Source: Halocaridina rubra
Lineage: Eukaryota; Arthropoda; Malacostraca; Decapoda; Atyidae
DNA length: 64,000 nt
Reading direction: 5' to 3'
Assembly (NCBI GenBank): GCA_037179515.1
Contig: JAXCGZ010015116.1
Location: forward strand, 1 to 64,000
Of this stretch, positions 52,632-64,000 are shown in pieces. The first letter of the stretch is position 1. The number at the start of each line of letters is the position of its first letter. The position numbers were made by a program, and so were the translations under genes. The notes beneath the pieces are model-generated. The model saw nothing but the letters and a program-made list of their open reading frames with translations. It had not been told where the DNA came from and did no database searches.

Positions 52632-55527
52632 TATACACAAATGCTGATGGATTGGCTGGTAAGGCAGTAGAATTAAAAGATAGGACTCACAACAGTAAGG
52701 CAGATATAGTAGCAATTACAGAGACTAAGTTGAGTGAGGAAATAAACAGTGTCACAGTTTTTCCTAAGGGCTTCAGAATATTAAGGGTTGAAAGATCTGA
52801 GAGGACTGGTGGAGGGATAGCACTGCTCATAAGTGAAAGGATTCAAGTTGAAGAAATAAACTTGGCTATAGAAAGTAAGTTCAAGGAATTTCTTGTTGCT
52901 CACATAAATACTGGGTCAGAGAGCATTATAATAACTGTTGTATATAACCCACCAAGGAACCAGAATAGGCTAGAAGTTTATGAGGAAAGTCATATAGGTA
53001 CTATTGAAGTCATAAACTCAGTTGTTAACATGGCACGGGGGAGAGAATGTAGGATTTTGATTATGAGAGATTTTAATCATAAAGAGATAGATTGGATAAA
53101 TCTTGACCCACACAGTGGTGAGGACTCATTCGGGGCAAGATTCCTAGATTGCGTACAAGGGAATTTCCTACACCAACATGTAATGGAACCAACGAGGGCC
53201 AGGGTGGGGATGAGCCATCACTACTTGATCTAGTATTCACAGATAATGTGTTGGATATTGAAAAAATTGAGTATGAACCACCAATTGGAAAGAGTGACCA
53301 CTGTTTGTTGTTGATGGAGTATATCATTGAAGATATTCTGCCTGAGAGTAGAGGCACTGAGGACATGAGGAGGAACTATCCAAAAGGAGATTACATAAAA
53401 ATGAAAGAGCTTTTTGCAGTTATTGACTGGAGAACCTTATTTTACAACAAATCTGTACAAGAAATGTATGACATCTTTTGTGAGAAATATGGAAAGATAG
53501 TAGATAGCTGCATACATTTCACCAAAGTAGGTGTAATTCATGCCAGAGAGAAATGGTTTGATAATGAGTGTAAAAGAGCTAAGGAGTGGAGAGACAAATG
53601 CTGGAAAAGGTATAGGAGGAGAAAAAACATAAATGCCTGGCAAACCTACAAAAGAGCAAGAAATGACTACCTATGTACAAGAAGAGAGGCAGAGAGAGAC
53701 TATGAGAGGGACATCACCAGGAAGGCTAAAGAAAATCCCAAGCTTTTCCACAGCTTTATCAGAGGTAAACTGAAGGTAAAAGAACAGGTTTTAAGGGTAA
53801 AGAGAGAGGATGGAAGCATCACTGAGAAGGATGAAGAGATCTGTAAAGAATTGAAGAAGGAGTTCCAGTCAGTATTTACAGTAGAAAATACCCCACCCCC
53901 TCAGATTGCAGAGATAGAAGCTCAAGGGCCGTTGTTAGAGAACATTAACCTTACAACCACAGAGGTATGCAAGGCGCTGATGGAGTTAGATGTTCATAAA
54001 TCTACAGTTCCTGATGACATATCCCCTCATGTACTTAAAAAATGCGCAAACTCAATATCAGTGGCACTAAGTATCATATTTAAAAAGTCACTGGAGTCAG
54101 GGGAGATTCCAAGATGCTGGAAACAAGCAAATGTGATACCTAATTTCAAAAAGGGAGGGAGGGATACGGCTCTGAACTATAGACCAGTTTCCTTGACCAG
54201 CATAGTTTGCAAAGTTATGGAGAAACTACTAAGGAAACATATCTCTCTTCACTTGGAATCCTTCAACTTTTTGTCAGTGAGGCAACATGGTTTCAGAGAA
54301 GGTAGATCAACAGTAACAAACTTATTAGAATTTTATGATGAGGTAAGCCGAATCTTACAGGAAAGAGAGGGCTGGGCAGATTGCATATTCCTAGACTTCC
54401 AGAAATCGTTTGACACTGTTCCTCACGGGAGACTTATTAGGAAGCTGCAATTAATGGCTAGAATAGGTGGAAATGTCTTGGAATTAATAAAAACTTACTT
54501 AGAAGGAAGGGAACAGAAGGTTAGAGTAAGACACTCAGTGTCTGAATGGAGAAGAGTTAGTAGTGGATTCCACAGGGTTCAGATTTAGGGCCACTTTTGT
54601 TCCTTGTATATGTAAATGACCTACCAGAGTCTGCAAATTCATTCATGAATATGTTTGCAGATGATGCAAAGATTGTGAAGAAAGTAGGAAACGAGAACAA
54701 TGGTAGAGAACTTCAGGAAGATCTAAATAGTCTGCACGAGTGGTCAGAAAAGTAGCTAATGAAATTCAGTACTTCAAAATGTAAGGTAATGAGAATGGGT
54801 ACAAGTGCAAGAAGGCCCAAGCTTGACTACTTGGTGGTTGGAGTGGAGTACAACTTCAAGACAGAAAATGAGAGAGATCTACGAGTAAACATACTAGCAG
54901 ATTTGTCTCCAGATATACATATAAATGGCATAGTAAGGGCAGTATATGCCTTCTTATCAAATGTAAGGGTAGCCTTCAGGCACATGGACAAGGAAATGTT
55001 CAGAAATATTTATGTAACCTATGTGAGGCCAAAACTCGAATATGCAGCCCCCTTTTGGAATCCGCACTTGAAAAAGCACATAGCTAAGCTTGAAAAAGTT
55101 CAAAGACATGCCACGAAACTGGTGCCAGAAATACGCAATCTCAGTTATGATGAGAGGCTGAGGGAATTAGACTTACCATCACTCGAAGTTAGAAGATTGA
55201 GGAGGGATATGGTGACAGTCTTTAAATTCCTTCATGGTTATGATAGAGTGGATAGGGATCGATATTTTGATATGGCTGGCTCTAGAACTAGAGGTCATAG
55301 TTTGAAGCTTCGTAAGAAAACTTCTTTGCAGGATGTAAGGAAATACTTTTTCAGTGCAAGAGTAGTTGATAATTGGAATTCGCTAAGCGAGGAGGTAGTT
55401 AATGCTATCTCAATCAATAGTTTTAAGGACAGGTATGATAAGTGTCACTAAGTACAAAATGGAACCGATCAGGAGAATGAAGATACGAGCTTTGGGCTCT
55501 TTCCTGTAAATACAATTAGGTAATCAC
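52632..55527 (+). mobile_element. CR1-like LINE copy J (starts at the endonuclease)
   Basis: It joins the consensus at ACACAAATGCTGATGG, the first endonuclease block, and ends at 55527 with a single tail repeat. The 3' UTR is the lost-stem form (GAGAATGAAG). DT3 follows immediately. Confidence 0.88.
52640..55451 (+). pseudogene. ORF2 of CR1-J, frameshifted
   Basis: The first frame (to 53233) has TNADGLAGKAVELKD, ITETKLSEE and MRDFNHKEIDW. A 1-base loss at about 53204 (CCAGGGTGGGGATG) shifts to the frame 53149-54588, with GKSDHCLLLM, the linker, VPDDISP (normally GPDDISP), NYRPVSLTSIV and FLDFQKSFDTVPHGR. A base loss near 54569 (AGTGGATTCCACAG) shifts it again and a TAG at 54753 follows. The C-terminal domain is open from 54759 to 55451 with a small in-frame insertion near 54845. 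It is not functional. Confidence 0.85.
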
Positions 55528-56977
55528 TCTACGTATATGGCAGAACATATTTCTTCGGTCGTCTCACGATCTGAAATTGGTCAATTGGCGGCCAAACATC
55601 CCAAACATCCAAACCTTTTTTATGTGGCGTCTTCACAGGAATTCAGCTGGCACAAACAAGGTGAGAGATAGTGTATGGTAAAGCTCGTTGGTCAAGCAAA
55701 TGGGGAATTTGAGAAACTGCGTAAAGTCGTTATTGGTAAAATCCTTAGAATTTTTCCTCAGATTCCATTCCCATACAAAACGAACTTTTATAGATTACCT
55801 AACTGGAATCTCATTTGCCAAAATTAATTCTTTGACATGGAAATAACCACCAATATTCATTGATAAGAAAGTTTATTTCATTGAGGATGCCAAAGTAAAT
55901 TCATCCTCATAAGATTGCTCATTACCACATCAAAATCTATCCCTTCTCTTAGCGATTTCTAACTCTATTTCACCCCTTCTATCATCGTAAATTAAGTGTT
56001 TTACATCAATACCCGTAAATAAAGCATTTTTATTGCTATATATTGCAATTACTTAGCAATTTAAATAAAGTGTTTTTGCTATAAATTGCAAATAATTCAT
56101 AAATAATTTTACCCTGTTGGCATTGCAAATGTTTCTCGTTAACCACAATTTAATGAATACATACTGTATTTATCTTGTCTGAATGTTCATATATTGGTAA
56201 TAAAGTGTTTTGAGTTATAAGTTACATATACTTCAAAAGGTGATTTTGCCCTTTTGACACTGCAAATATTTCATGCTAACCAAATTGAGTGTATACATAT
56301 TTATCTTGTAGATTATCCCTTTATCGTAAATAAAGTGTTTTAAATTGCAAATAATTAGTAAGTAAGTAAGTAAGTGCACTTGCGAACTTTTATGGTTACC
56401 CACAATTTAAGGAATATTTGTCTCGCTTATTCTTCATTTATTGTGAATAAATGGTTTTATGCTAATGCCGGCAAATAATTAATGATTTTGAATGCTCTTA
56501 CGGTAGCATAAATATTTCTGGTTAGCTGTGACTAAAAAATATATTTTCACCCAGTAGAATAATATTGGAAACTCATTATTTGTGTGCTCATGCCTTCAGT
56601 TTTCCCATTTTTAACGGTGTGTCGTTTCTGTTTCTGCAATTGCAGTGTCCTCCATTCTTCTCTGCCTGTGTGACAGAGGTGATCGTCGAGTTGAAGCCAA
56701 AGTCTTGGCATCCATCTGTGGTGCTCATCACCTTCAAAATTCAAGTCAGCATTCCATAAATTTAAAATATTAAATCTTTTCTAGCTCTCCAAAAATTAAT
56801 TCATCTTTTTTTTTAAGGTGTCATTGTATTTCAAAAATTAGAAGAAAGTTGAATTTCTGAGTTTCAATTAACTGAGTAGTGGTATGAAGGTATGTCTTGT
56901 CTGTTCATGAGCTCTTAACCGAGTTCAGTACTTTGAGCCCACTTAGTAAAACAGAAACTTAAAAACCTCCCCACAGG
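55528..56977 (-). mobile_element. DT3: DT-family copy with a clear terminal segment at its right end
   Basis: The reverse complement starts TGTGGGGAGGTTTTTAAGTT, followed by CTGTTTTACTAAGTGGGCTC and GAACTCGGTTAAGAGCTCA. It then follows DT1 over its first ~1.3 kb (for example CTGTGTGACAGAG, TTCAGTTTTCCCAT, CACCTTGTTTGTGC). The other terminus is absent because similarity ends near the tail of CR1-J. No transposase; the best-defined family end in the window. Confidence 0.7.
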
Positions 56978-58288
56978 GATACGGTTCTAAACTATAGACC
57001 ATTTTTCTTAACCAGCATAGCTTGCATAATTACTAAGAAACTACTAGGGAAACATATCTCTCTTCACATGGAATCTTTCAACTTATGGCTTCAGAGAAGG
57101 TAGATCAAAAGTAACAAACTTATTAGAATTTTATGATGAGGTAAGCCAAATATTACAGGAAAGAGAGGGTTGGGCAGAGTGCATATTCCTAGACTTTCAG
57201 AAAGCATATGACTCAGTCCCACACAAGAGACTTATTAAGAAGCTGCAAGCAATTACAAGAATAGGTGGAAATGTCTTGGAATGGATAAAAACTTACTTAG
57301 AAGGAAGGGAACAGAGGGTTAGAGTAAGACACTCAGAGTCTGAATGGAGAAGAGTTAGTAGTGGAGTTCCACAGGGCTCAGTTTTAGGGCCACTTTTGTT
57401 CCTTGTATATGTAACTGACCTAACAGAGTCTGTAAATTCATTCATGAATATTTTTACAGATAATGCAATGATTGTGAAAAAAGTAAGAAACGAGAACAAT
57501 GGTAGAGGATTTCAGGAAGATCTAAATAGTCTGCATGAGTGGTCAGAAAAGTGGCTAATAAAATTCAGTGCTTCAAAATGTAAGGTAATAAGAATGGGTA
57601 CTAGTGGAAGAAGGTCCAAAGTTGGCTACTCGGTGACAGGAGTAGACCTTCAAGAGACAGAGAATGAGAGAGATCTAGGAGTAAACATACTGGCAGATTT
57701 GTCTCCAGAAATACATATAAATGGCATAGTAAGGGCAGCATGTGCTTTCTTATCGATCATAAAGGTGGCCTTCAGGAACATGGACAAGGAAATGTTCGGA
57801 AATATTTATGTAATCTATGTGAGGCCAAAGTTTGAATACGCAGCTCCCTTTTAGAATCTGCACTCGAAAAAGCACTTAGTTAAGCTGGAAAAAGTTCAGA
57901 CATACCACGAAACTGATGCCAAAACTACACAATCTGTTATGATGAGAGGCTGAGGAAATTAGACTTACCATCTCTCGAAGCTAGAATATTAAGGGATGAT
58001 ATGGTGACGGTTTATAAATTCCTTTATGGTTATGACAGAGTGGATAGGGATCGATATTTTGATATGGCCTGCACTAGAACTAGAAAAATTATTTGCAGGA
58101 TGTAAGGAAGTACTTGTTTAGTGTAAGTGTAGTTGATAATTGCAATTCACTAAGTTAGGAGGTAGTTAATGGTAACTCAATTCATAGTTTTGAGGACAAG
58201 TATGATAAGTATCACTAAGTACAAAATGGAACCGTGGAGGAGACGGAAGTTACGAGCTTGGGGCTCTTTCCCGAAAGCACAGTTAGGT
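56978..58288 (+). mobile_element. CR1-like LINE copy K, older and truncated
   Basis: It starts in RT (GGGATACGGTTCTAAACTAT) exactly at the DT3 terminus and ends with a degraded hairpin and one tail repeat (AGTTAGGTAATTAC) near 58288. It has many more substitutions than the other copies, including a ~22-bp loss near 57085. Confidence 0.82.
56990..58219 (+). pseudogene. Degenerate CR1-K RT
   Basis: The open part 57276-57854 keeps SSGVPQGSVLGPLL, but motif C is FTDNAM instead of FADDAK, and motif A upstream reads FQKAYDSVPHKR. A TAG at 57853 and several frameshifts follow in the C-terminal domain (57860-58200). It is clearly inactive. Confidence 0.8.
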
Positions 58289-58295
58289 AATTACA

Positions 58296-58451
<156 letters not shown>

Positions 58452-58604
58452 CATACACGTAAATTTGATATAATTGACAAAGTATACATACAATGTCCAT
58501 TAATATACATACATTCACTTAAGCTACAATAAAGGAAACTATCACGCAAAGCAACACTTACGTAATCTACGTATAAATGAGGTATCTTGAAACATATTCA
58601 AGAC

Positions 58605-59044
<440 letters not shown>

Positions 59045-60150
59045 GGTGGCGAGGCTGGTTTCAGCTCGTCTACAGAAGCAGTGGGTAAATCTCCTGAAAT
59101 TTGTCTTCAAATGAAATATTTATCAGTACGTTTAACAACCTCAAGTGGACCATTGTATGGCACCTCTAATGTCGACGTTCTCGATCCACTCTAACCCATA
59201 CATGTGAGCAAGTCTCAAGATCCTTAAGAACGTATGAAAACGTGCATGATGGTAACCAGAGAAACATTCAAAAATTCTAATTCTCGCATTTTCCTCACTA
59301 ATTTTGATATAATTTCTTTTTGTTGGCTCGAACTGTTGTCAAGGAAACAAGCCAGTCATCTTTACGGTCCATCAAAGATACTTTTAGGATACAGTGGGTT
59401 CTTTCAATCATACCATTTGATTGGGGGTGATATGAGGTCGTCCGTAATCTATGAAATCCAGTAATAGAGGAAAACTGCTTAGATAGAGAGGATTCAAATT
59501 GTGATACTCTATCTGTAAAAACATACACGGGAACTAAAAAACTATAAACCCAACCATTAATGCAAGTAACAGCTACTATTGCAGCAGACATATCAAGGAT
59601 TGTTAGTGCTTCTAACCATCTTGTAGTTTTATCTATACAAGTAAGAACATATTGCTTTGGAGCTGTAAAAGTTTGTCCGGGAATCTTACTTGGAGGAAGA
59701 GAGCCACTTATATCTAAGTGGACAAACTCTAATCTCCCAAAAGGTGTTGTAAAATTAGTAATAGATGCACAAGTATGATGGTGTAGTATGGTATGTTGGC
59801 AAGATGTACACTCTTTAGTCCAGCTTCTAACATCACAATCCATATTGGGCCAAAAGTACCTAGCCTTGATGTGTACTGTAGCTTTGCTTCCAGGATGTGA
59901 AATATTATGTAATAGTTGGAAAATTGAAATACGACAAGATAAGGGAAGAAATGGTCTTGGATGAGGTGTTCCAGAACAAGTCATGATTTTGTAATTTAAG
60001 CAGTTTCATTCTATTTTTGTACTCAAGAATTTCTGTATCAGTGGCCTGGAACTCAGCTATGCCAGCTAAATGTCACATATCTACTGAAACAGCAGATACA
60101 AGTATTAATCTAGAAAGACAGTCAGCCACAACATTGTCTAAATCCTTAAT
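59045..60150 (-). mobile_element. Canonical Ty3/gypsy remnant: RNase H end and integrase
   Basis: The minus strand from about 60150 reads the end of RNase H (NVVADCLSRL), then a linker and integrase, then a GPY/F-like C-terminus (PYNGPLEVVKRTDKYF, VDELKPA) down to 59045. Integrase follows RNase H, the usual gypsy order, so this is a different lineage from the element at 8590-12982. It is cut at 60150 by CR1-L. Confidence 0.8.
59298..59984 (-). pseudogene. Ty3/gypsy integrase, 228 open codons
   Basis: The zinc-binding HHCC domain is complete (HNISHPGSKATVHIKARYFW, ECTSCQ). The catalytic core has the D,D-x-E acidic residues in FVHLDISGSLPPS (first Asp), YVFTDRVSQFESS (second Asp) and YHPQSNGMIERTH (Glu). 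It is open to DWLVSLTTV and then loses similarity at a frameshift near 59330. The C-terminal part lies in other frames down to 59045 with stops. The enzyme joins element DNA to the host genome; this copy is incomplete but recently open. Confidence 0.82.
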
Positions 60151-60209
60151 GTGATTACCTAATTGTGCTTACGGGAAAGAGACCAAAGCTTGTAACTTCC
60201 TGTCTCCTG

Positions 60210-62990
60210 ATAGGTTCCATTTTGAACTTGATGATACTTATCATATTTGTCCATAAAACTATGGACTGAGTTAGCATTAACTACCTCCTCGCTAAGCGAA
60301 TTCCAATTATCAACTACTCTTACACTAAAAAAGTACTTCCTTACATCCTGCAAAGAAGTTTTCTTATGAAGCTTCAAACTATGACCTCTAGTTCTAGTGC
60401 CAGCCATATCAAAATATCGATCCCTATCCACTCTATCATAACCATGAAGGAATTTAAAGACTGTCACCATATCCCCCCTTAATCTTCTAGCTTCGAGTGA
60501 TAGTGAGTCCAATTCCCTCAGCCTCTCATCATAACTGAGATTGCGTATTTCTGGCACCAGTTTGAACTTTTTCCAGCTTAACTATGTGCTTTTTCAAGAG
60601 CGGATTCCAAAAGAGGGCTGTATATTCAAGTTTTGGCCTCTCATAGGTTACATAAATATTTCTGAACATTTCCTTGTCCATTTGCCTGAAGGCTACCCTT
60701 ACATTTACTAAGAGAGCATATGCTGCCCTTACTATGCCATTTATATGTATTTCTGGAGAGAAATCTGCCAGTATGTTTACTCCTAGATATCTCTCATTCT
60801 CTGTGTCTTGAAGTTGTACTCCAGCCACCGAGTAGTCAAGCTTGGGCCTTCTTGCACTTGTACCCTTTCTCATTACCTTACATTTTGAAGTATTGAACTT
60901 CATTAGCTACTTTTCTGACCACTCGTGCAGTCTATTTAGATTTTCCTGTAGTTTTCTACCATTGTTCTCGTTTCTTACTTTCTTCACAATCTTTGCCTCA
61001 TCTGCAAACATATTCATGAATGAATTTACAGATTTTGGTAAGTCATTTACATATACAAGGAACAAAAGTGGCCCTAAAACTGAACCCTGTGGAACTCCAC
61101 TACTAACTCTTCTCCATTCAGACACTGAGTGTCTTACTCTAACCTTCTGTTCCCTTCCTTCTAAGTAAGTTTTTATCCATTCCAAGACATTTCCACCTAT
61201 TCTAGCCATTGCTTGCAGTTTTTTGATAAGTCTCCCGTGCGGAACAGTGTCAAACGCTTTCTGGAAGTCTAGGAATATGCAATCTGCCCAGCCCTCTCTT
61301 TCCTATAAGATTTGGCTTACCTCATCATAAAATTCTAATAAGATTGTTACTGTTGATCTACCTTCTTTGAAGCCATGTTGTCTCACTGACAAAAAGTTGA
61401 AGGATTCCAGGTGAAGAGAGATATGTCTCCTTAGTAGTTTCTCTATAACTTTGCAAACTATGCTGGTCAAGGAAACAGGTCTATAGTTTAGAGCCGTATC
61501 CCTCCTTCCCTATTTGAGAATAGGTATCACGTTTGCTTGTTTCCAGCATCTTGGAATCTCCCCTGACTCCAGCGACTTTTTAAAACTGATACTTAGTACC
61601 ACTGATATTGAGTTTGCGCATTTTTTAGGTACATGAAATGGGATATATCATAAGGACCTGTAGCTTTATGGACATCTATCTCCATCATCTCTTTGCATAC
61701 CTCTGTGGCTGAAAGAATGATGTTCTCTAATACCGGCCTTTGAGCCTCTATCTCTGCAATCTGAGGGGATGGGGCATTTTCTACTGTATATTCTTACTGC
61801 AACTCCTTGTTCAATTCTTTGCAGATCTCTTCATCCATGTCAGTGATGCTTCCATCCTCTCTCTTAACCTAAAAACCTCTTCTTTTACATTCAGTTTTTC
61901 TCTGAAAAAGCTGTGGTAATACTTGGAATTTTCTTTAGCCTTCCTGGTGATGTCCCTTTCATAGTCTCTCTCTGCCTCTCTTCTTTTACTTAGGTAATAA
62001 TTTTTTACTCTTTTGTAGGTTTGTCAGGCATTTATGTTTTTTCTCCTCCTATACTTTTTCCAGCATTTGTCTCTCCACTCCTAAGCTCTTTTACACTCAT
62101 TATCGAACCATTTCTCTCTGGCATGAATTACACCTACTTTGGTGAAATGTATGCAGCAATCTACTATCTTCCCATATTTCTCACAAAAGATGTCATACAT
62201 TTCTTGTACAGATTTGTTGTAAAATAAGGTTCTCCAGTCAATAACTGCAAAAAGCTCATTAATTTTGATGTAATATCCTTTCGAATAATTCCTCCTCATG
62301 TCCTCAGTGTCTACTCTCAGGCAGAGCATTTTCAATGACATACTCCATCAACAACACACAGTGATCACTCTTTCCAATTGGTGGTTCATACTCAAGTTTT
62401 TCAATATCCAACTCGTTATTTGAGAATACTAGATCAAGTAGTGATGGTTCATCCCCACCCATGGCCCTCGTTGGTTCCAGTACATGCTGGTGTAGGAAAT
62501 TCCCTTGTACGCAATCTAAGAATCTTGCCCTGAATGAGTCCTCACCACTGTGTGGGTCAAGATTTATCCAATCTATCTCTTTATGATTAAAATCTCTCAT
62601 AATCAAAATCCTACATTTTCTCTCCCATGCCATGTTAACAACTAAGTTTATGACTTCAATAGTACCTACATGACTTTCCTCATAAACTTCTAGCCTATGT
62701 TGGTTCCTTGGTGGATTATAAACAGCAATTATTATAATGCTCTCTGACCCAGTATTTATGCGAGCAAGAAGAACTTCCTTGAACTCACTTTCTATAGGCA
62801 AGTTTGTTTGTTCAACCTGAATACTTTCTCTTATGAACAGTTTTATACCTCCACCAGTCCTCTCAGATCTTTTAACCTTTAATATTTTGAAGCCCCACTG
62901 CCTATGTCCTCACTCAACTTAGTCTCTGTACCTGCTACTATATGTGTCTTACTGTTGTGAATCCTATCTTTTAATTCTACTGCCTAATCC
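60210..62990 (-). pseudogene. ORF2 of CR1-L, heavily frameshifted
   Basis: Open pieces from the 5' side are 62801-62304 (endonuclease: YNPPRNQHRLE, MRDFNHKEIDW, GKSDHCVLLM), 62341-62081 (linker start), 61209-60907 (GVPQGSVLGPLL; motif C is FADEAK, so the second catalytic Asp is changed to Glu), 60903-60529 and 60557-60159 (C-terminal domain). Between 62080 and 61210 stops occur throughout the RT fingers, for example the stop in GKERE and at the former KGRRD. A 20-bp loss near 60562 shifts the C-terminal domain. Confidence 0.82.
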
Positions 62991-63013
62991 ATCAGCATTT
63001 GTGTATAACATTC

Positions 63014-64000
63014 TTAATGAGGCCCCATCCCCTGATCTTTTGTCATTATCTTCTTTATCTCCCCTTTGTCTGGAAGAACTCTGAAATTAATTTTTTTCTT
63101 CTCTTCTTCGATTATTTTCTCATTTAAGCTTTTAGCCTTTTGCAACACGTTTTTGATCCTCTCCATTTCTTCCTGTGTTCTGTATTGTCTAATGAAAATT
63201 TCTTTGATTTCTTGAAGTTCTTTTTGTTTTTTTTTCTCCCTCATCAATATTTCTCTATATGTGTCCCCTCTCTCAAAGGTTACTTTTCTTAGTCCCTGCT
63301 TTCCCTCCCTAGAATATTTACCTAGTTGGTGAATGTTTACAATATCCTCAGGACCACAAACTACTCACAATTTTCTTGTCAGGTCTACAACCCTAGCTTT
63401 ATTTTATTCAAGTCTCCCCTGCTGTGTTCGCTCCTGGGATTCACTTATGCCTGAAATGACCACTGTCTTCTCCTTATCAAGTGCCTGTTTAATCAGTGGA
63501 TTTGCCCTTTCCATCACAACATCTTTCATTTTTTTGATTACTGTTACTTTATAGTCAACTGTTTGTATGTTTCCCAGTGCCACCACCTTCACAGCCTCTT
63601 TTACTGCCACATTCCCCTTTAGTGCATCAGCAAAGGAAGTTTTCATGGCATCATGTTCTGCATTCAGCTCCTGGAACTCTTTTCTAAAGTGTTCAATGTT
63701 TTCCTTAATCTGGACATTCCAAGCTGCAATCTCATCTCTCTCAGAAGAGAGCAGTGATCTAACGCTCAATTCATTTAGGTTGTCATTTAGCTGTTTGTTG
63801 TTATCTTCTTGTTTAGAAATTTTGATGTCTAGGTCACTCTTTTGCCCTTCCAGCTTCTCTATTCGTTTTTCTAGTTCATTTCTCTCTTGCCCTTGTGCCT
63901 TATTTGCTTCATCCAAACATCTTATTTCCTCTCTGAGTCTTTCATTCTCTTTCATTTCTCTATCTATACTCCGAATTTTATCATCAAGGTTTATGGCCAT
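63014..64000 (-). pseudogene. ORF1 of CR1-L (coiled coil and RNA-binding-like), N-terminus beyond window
   Basis: The open part 64000-63404 contains the coiled coil (MAINLDDKIRSIDREMKENE, EKRIEKLEGQKSDLDIKISK) and reaches VVISGISESQERTQQGRLE, then a stop. A second part (63247-63014) carries MMREKKKQKELQEIKEIFIR and ends LPDKGEIKKIMTKDQGMGPH, the same C-terminus as in CR1-F. The ORF1/ORF2 overlap has AAAAAAAT where CR1-F has AAATTTT. Confidence 0.8.

Larger units (their letters stand above)
60151..64000 (-). mobile_element. CR1-like LINE copy L, long antisense copy running past the window end
   Basis: The tail starts at 60151 (GTGATTACCTAATTGTG), followed by a hairpin with mutated stems. ORF2 spans to about 62990, and ORF1 continues to 64000. 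It is diverged, with many frameshifts. Its insertion point interrupts the gypsy RNase H at 60150. Confidence 0.85.

Noticed and set aside
56565..56759. Frame with AFSFPIFNGVSFLFLQLQCP (also near 2654-2848), which looks like a small membrane protein
   Set aside because: It lies in the non-coding interior of the DT family, differs in frame between DT1 and DT3, and shows no selection for an open frame.

Overview
The window is eukaryotic, repeat-dominated DNA from what looks like an arthropod, most likely a decapod crustacean. That is an inference from several signs: abundant CR1-like LINEs, a Jockey-like LINE with a TCAGT start motif, piggyBac and Ty3/gypsy remnants, long TA and AAT microsatellites, and a short run of the arthropod TTAGG motif. 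I found no host protein-coding gene, tRNA, rRNA or CRISPR array. Almost every long reading frame is part of a transposable element, and most are broken. Element boundaries below were read by eye and are good to roughly 5-20 bases. CR1 copies are lettered A-L and copies of one DNA-transposon family DT1-DT4.

1-7503: an antisense Jockey-like LINE (5' UTR with tandem monomers, gag with three zinc knuckles, endonuclease; the RT lies beyond position 1). It is split by CR1-A (1526-5354), which is itself split by DT1 (2427-4327). 7543-7863: a small deleted DT2. 8590-12982: a decayed antisense Ty3/gypsy-type element with the unusual order protease - integrase - RT - RNase H. 13704-18197: two head-to-tail CR1 copies (B, C). 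18236-20120: an almost perfect 1.9-kb palindrome made from the DT family. 20458-22858: CR1-D. 22868-23072: a piece of CR1 5' UTR with a piggyBac end inserted at TTAA.

23073-32396: antisense CR1-E, split by the full-length sense CR1-F (25699-30645), the best reference copy. 32697-44850: a piggyBac transposase C-terminal remnant joined to a CR1 5' end (CR1-G), with the junction amplified as six near-identical 1.7-kb tandem units (32858-43206). 44850-45840: small CR1-H and DT4 fragments.

47171-52341: two Tc1/mariner-type termini flank a 180-bp minisatellite and CR1-I. 52632-58288: CR1-J, DT3 and CR1-K in a row, then TA and AAT microsatellites. 59045-60150: a canonical gypsy RNase H-integrase remnant, interrupted by CR1-L (60151 to the window end).

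The CR1-like family is well defined here. ORF1 is a coiled-coil plus RNA-binding-like protein. ORF2 has APE endonuclease and RT domains. The 3' UTR carries a stem-loop followed by a 14-bp tandem repeat in place of poly(A). The most unusual objects are the six-unit piggyBac/CR1 chimeric array, the giant palindrome, the integrase-before-RT gypsy element and the triple nest at the left end.
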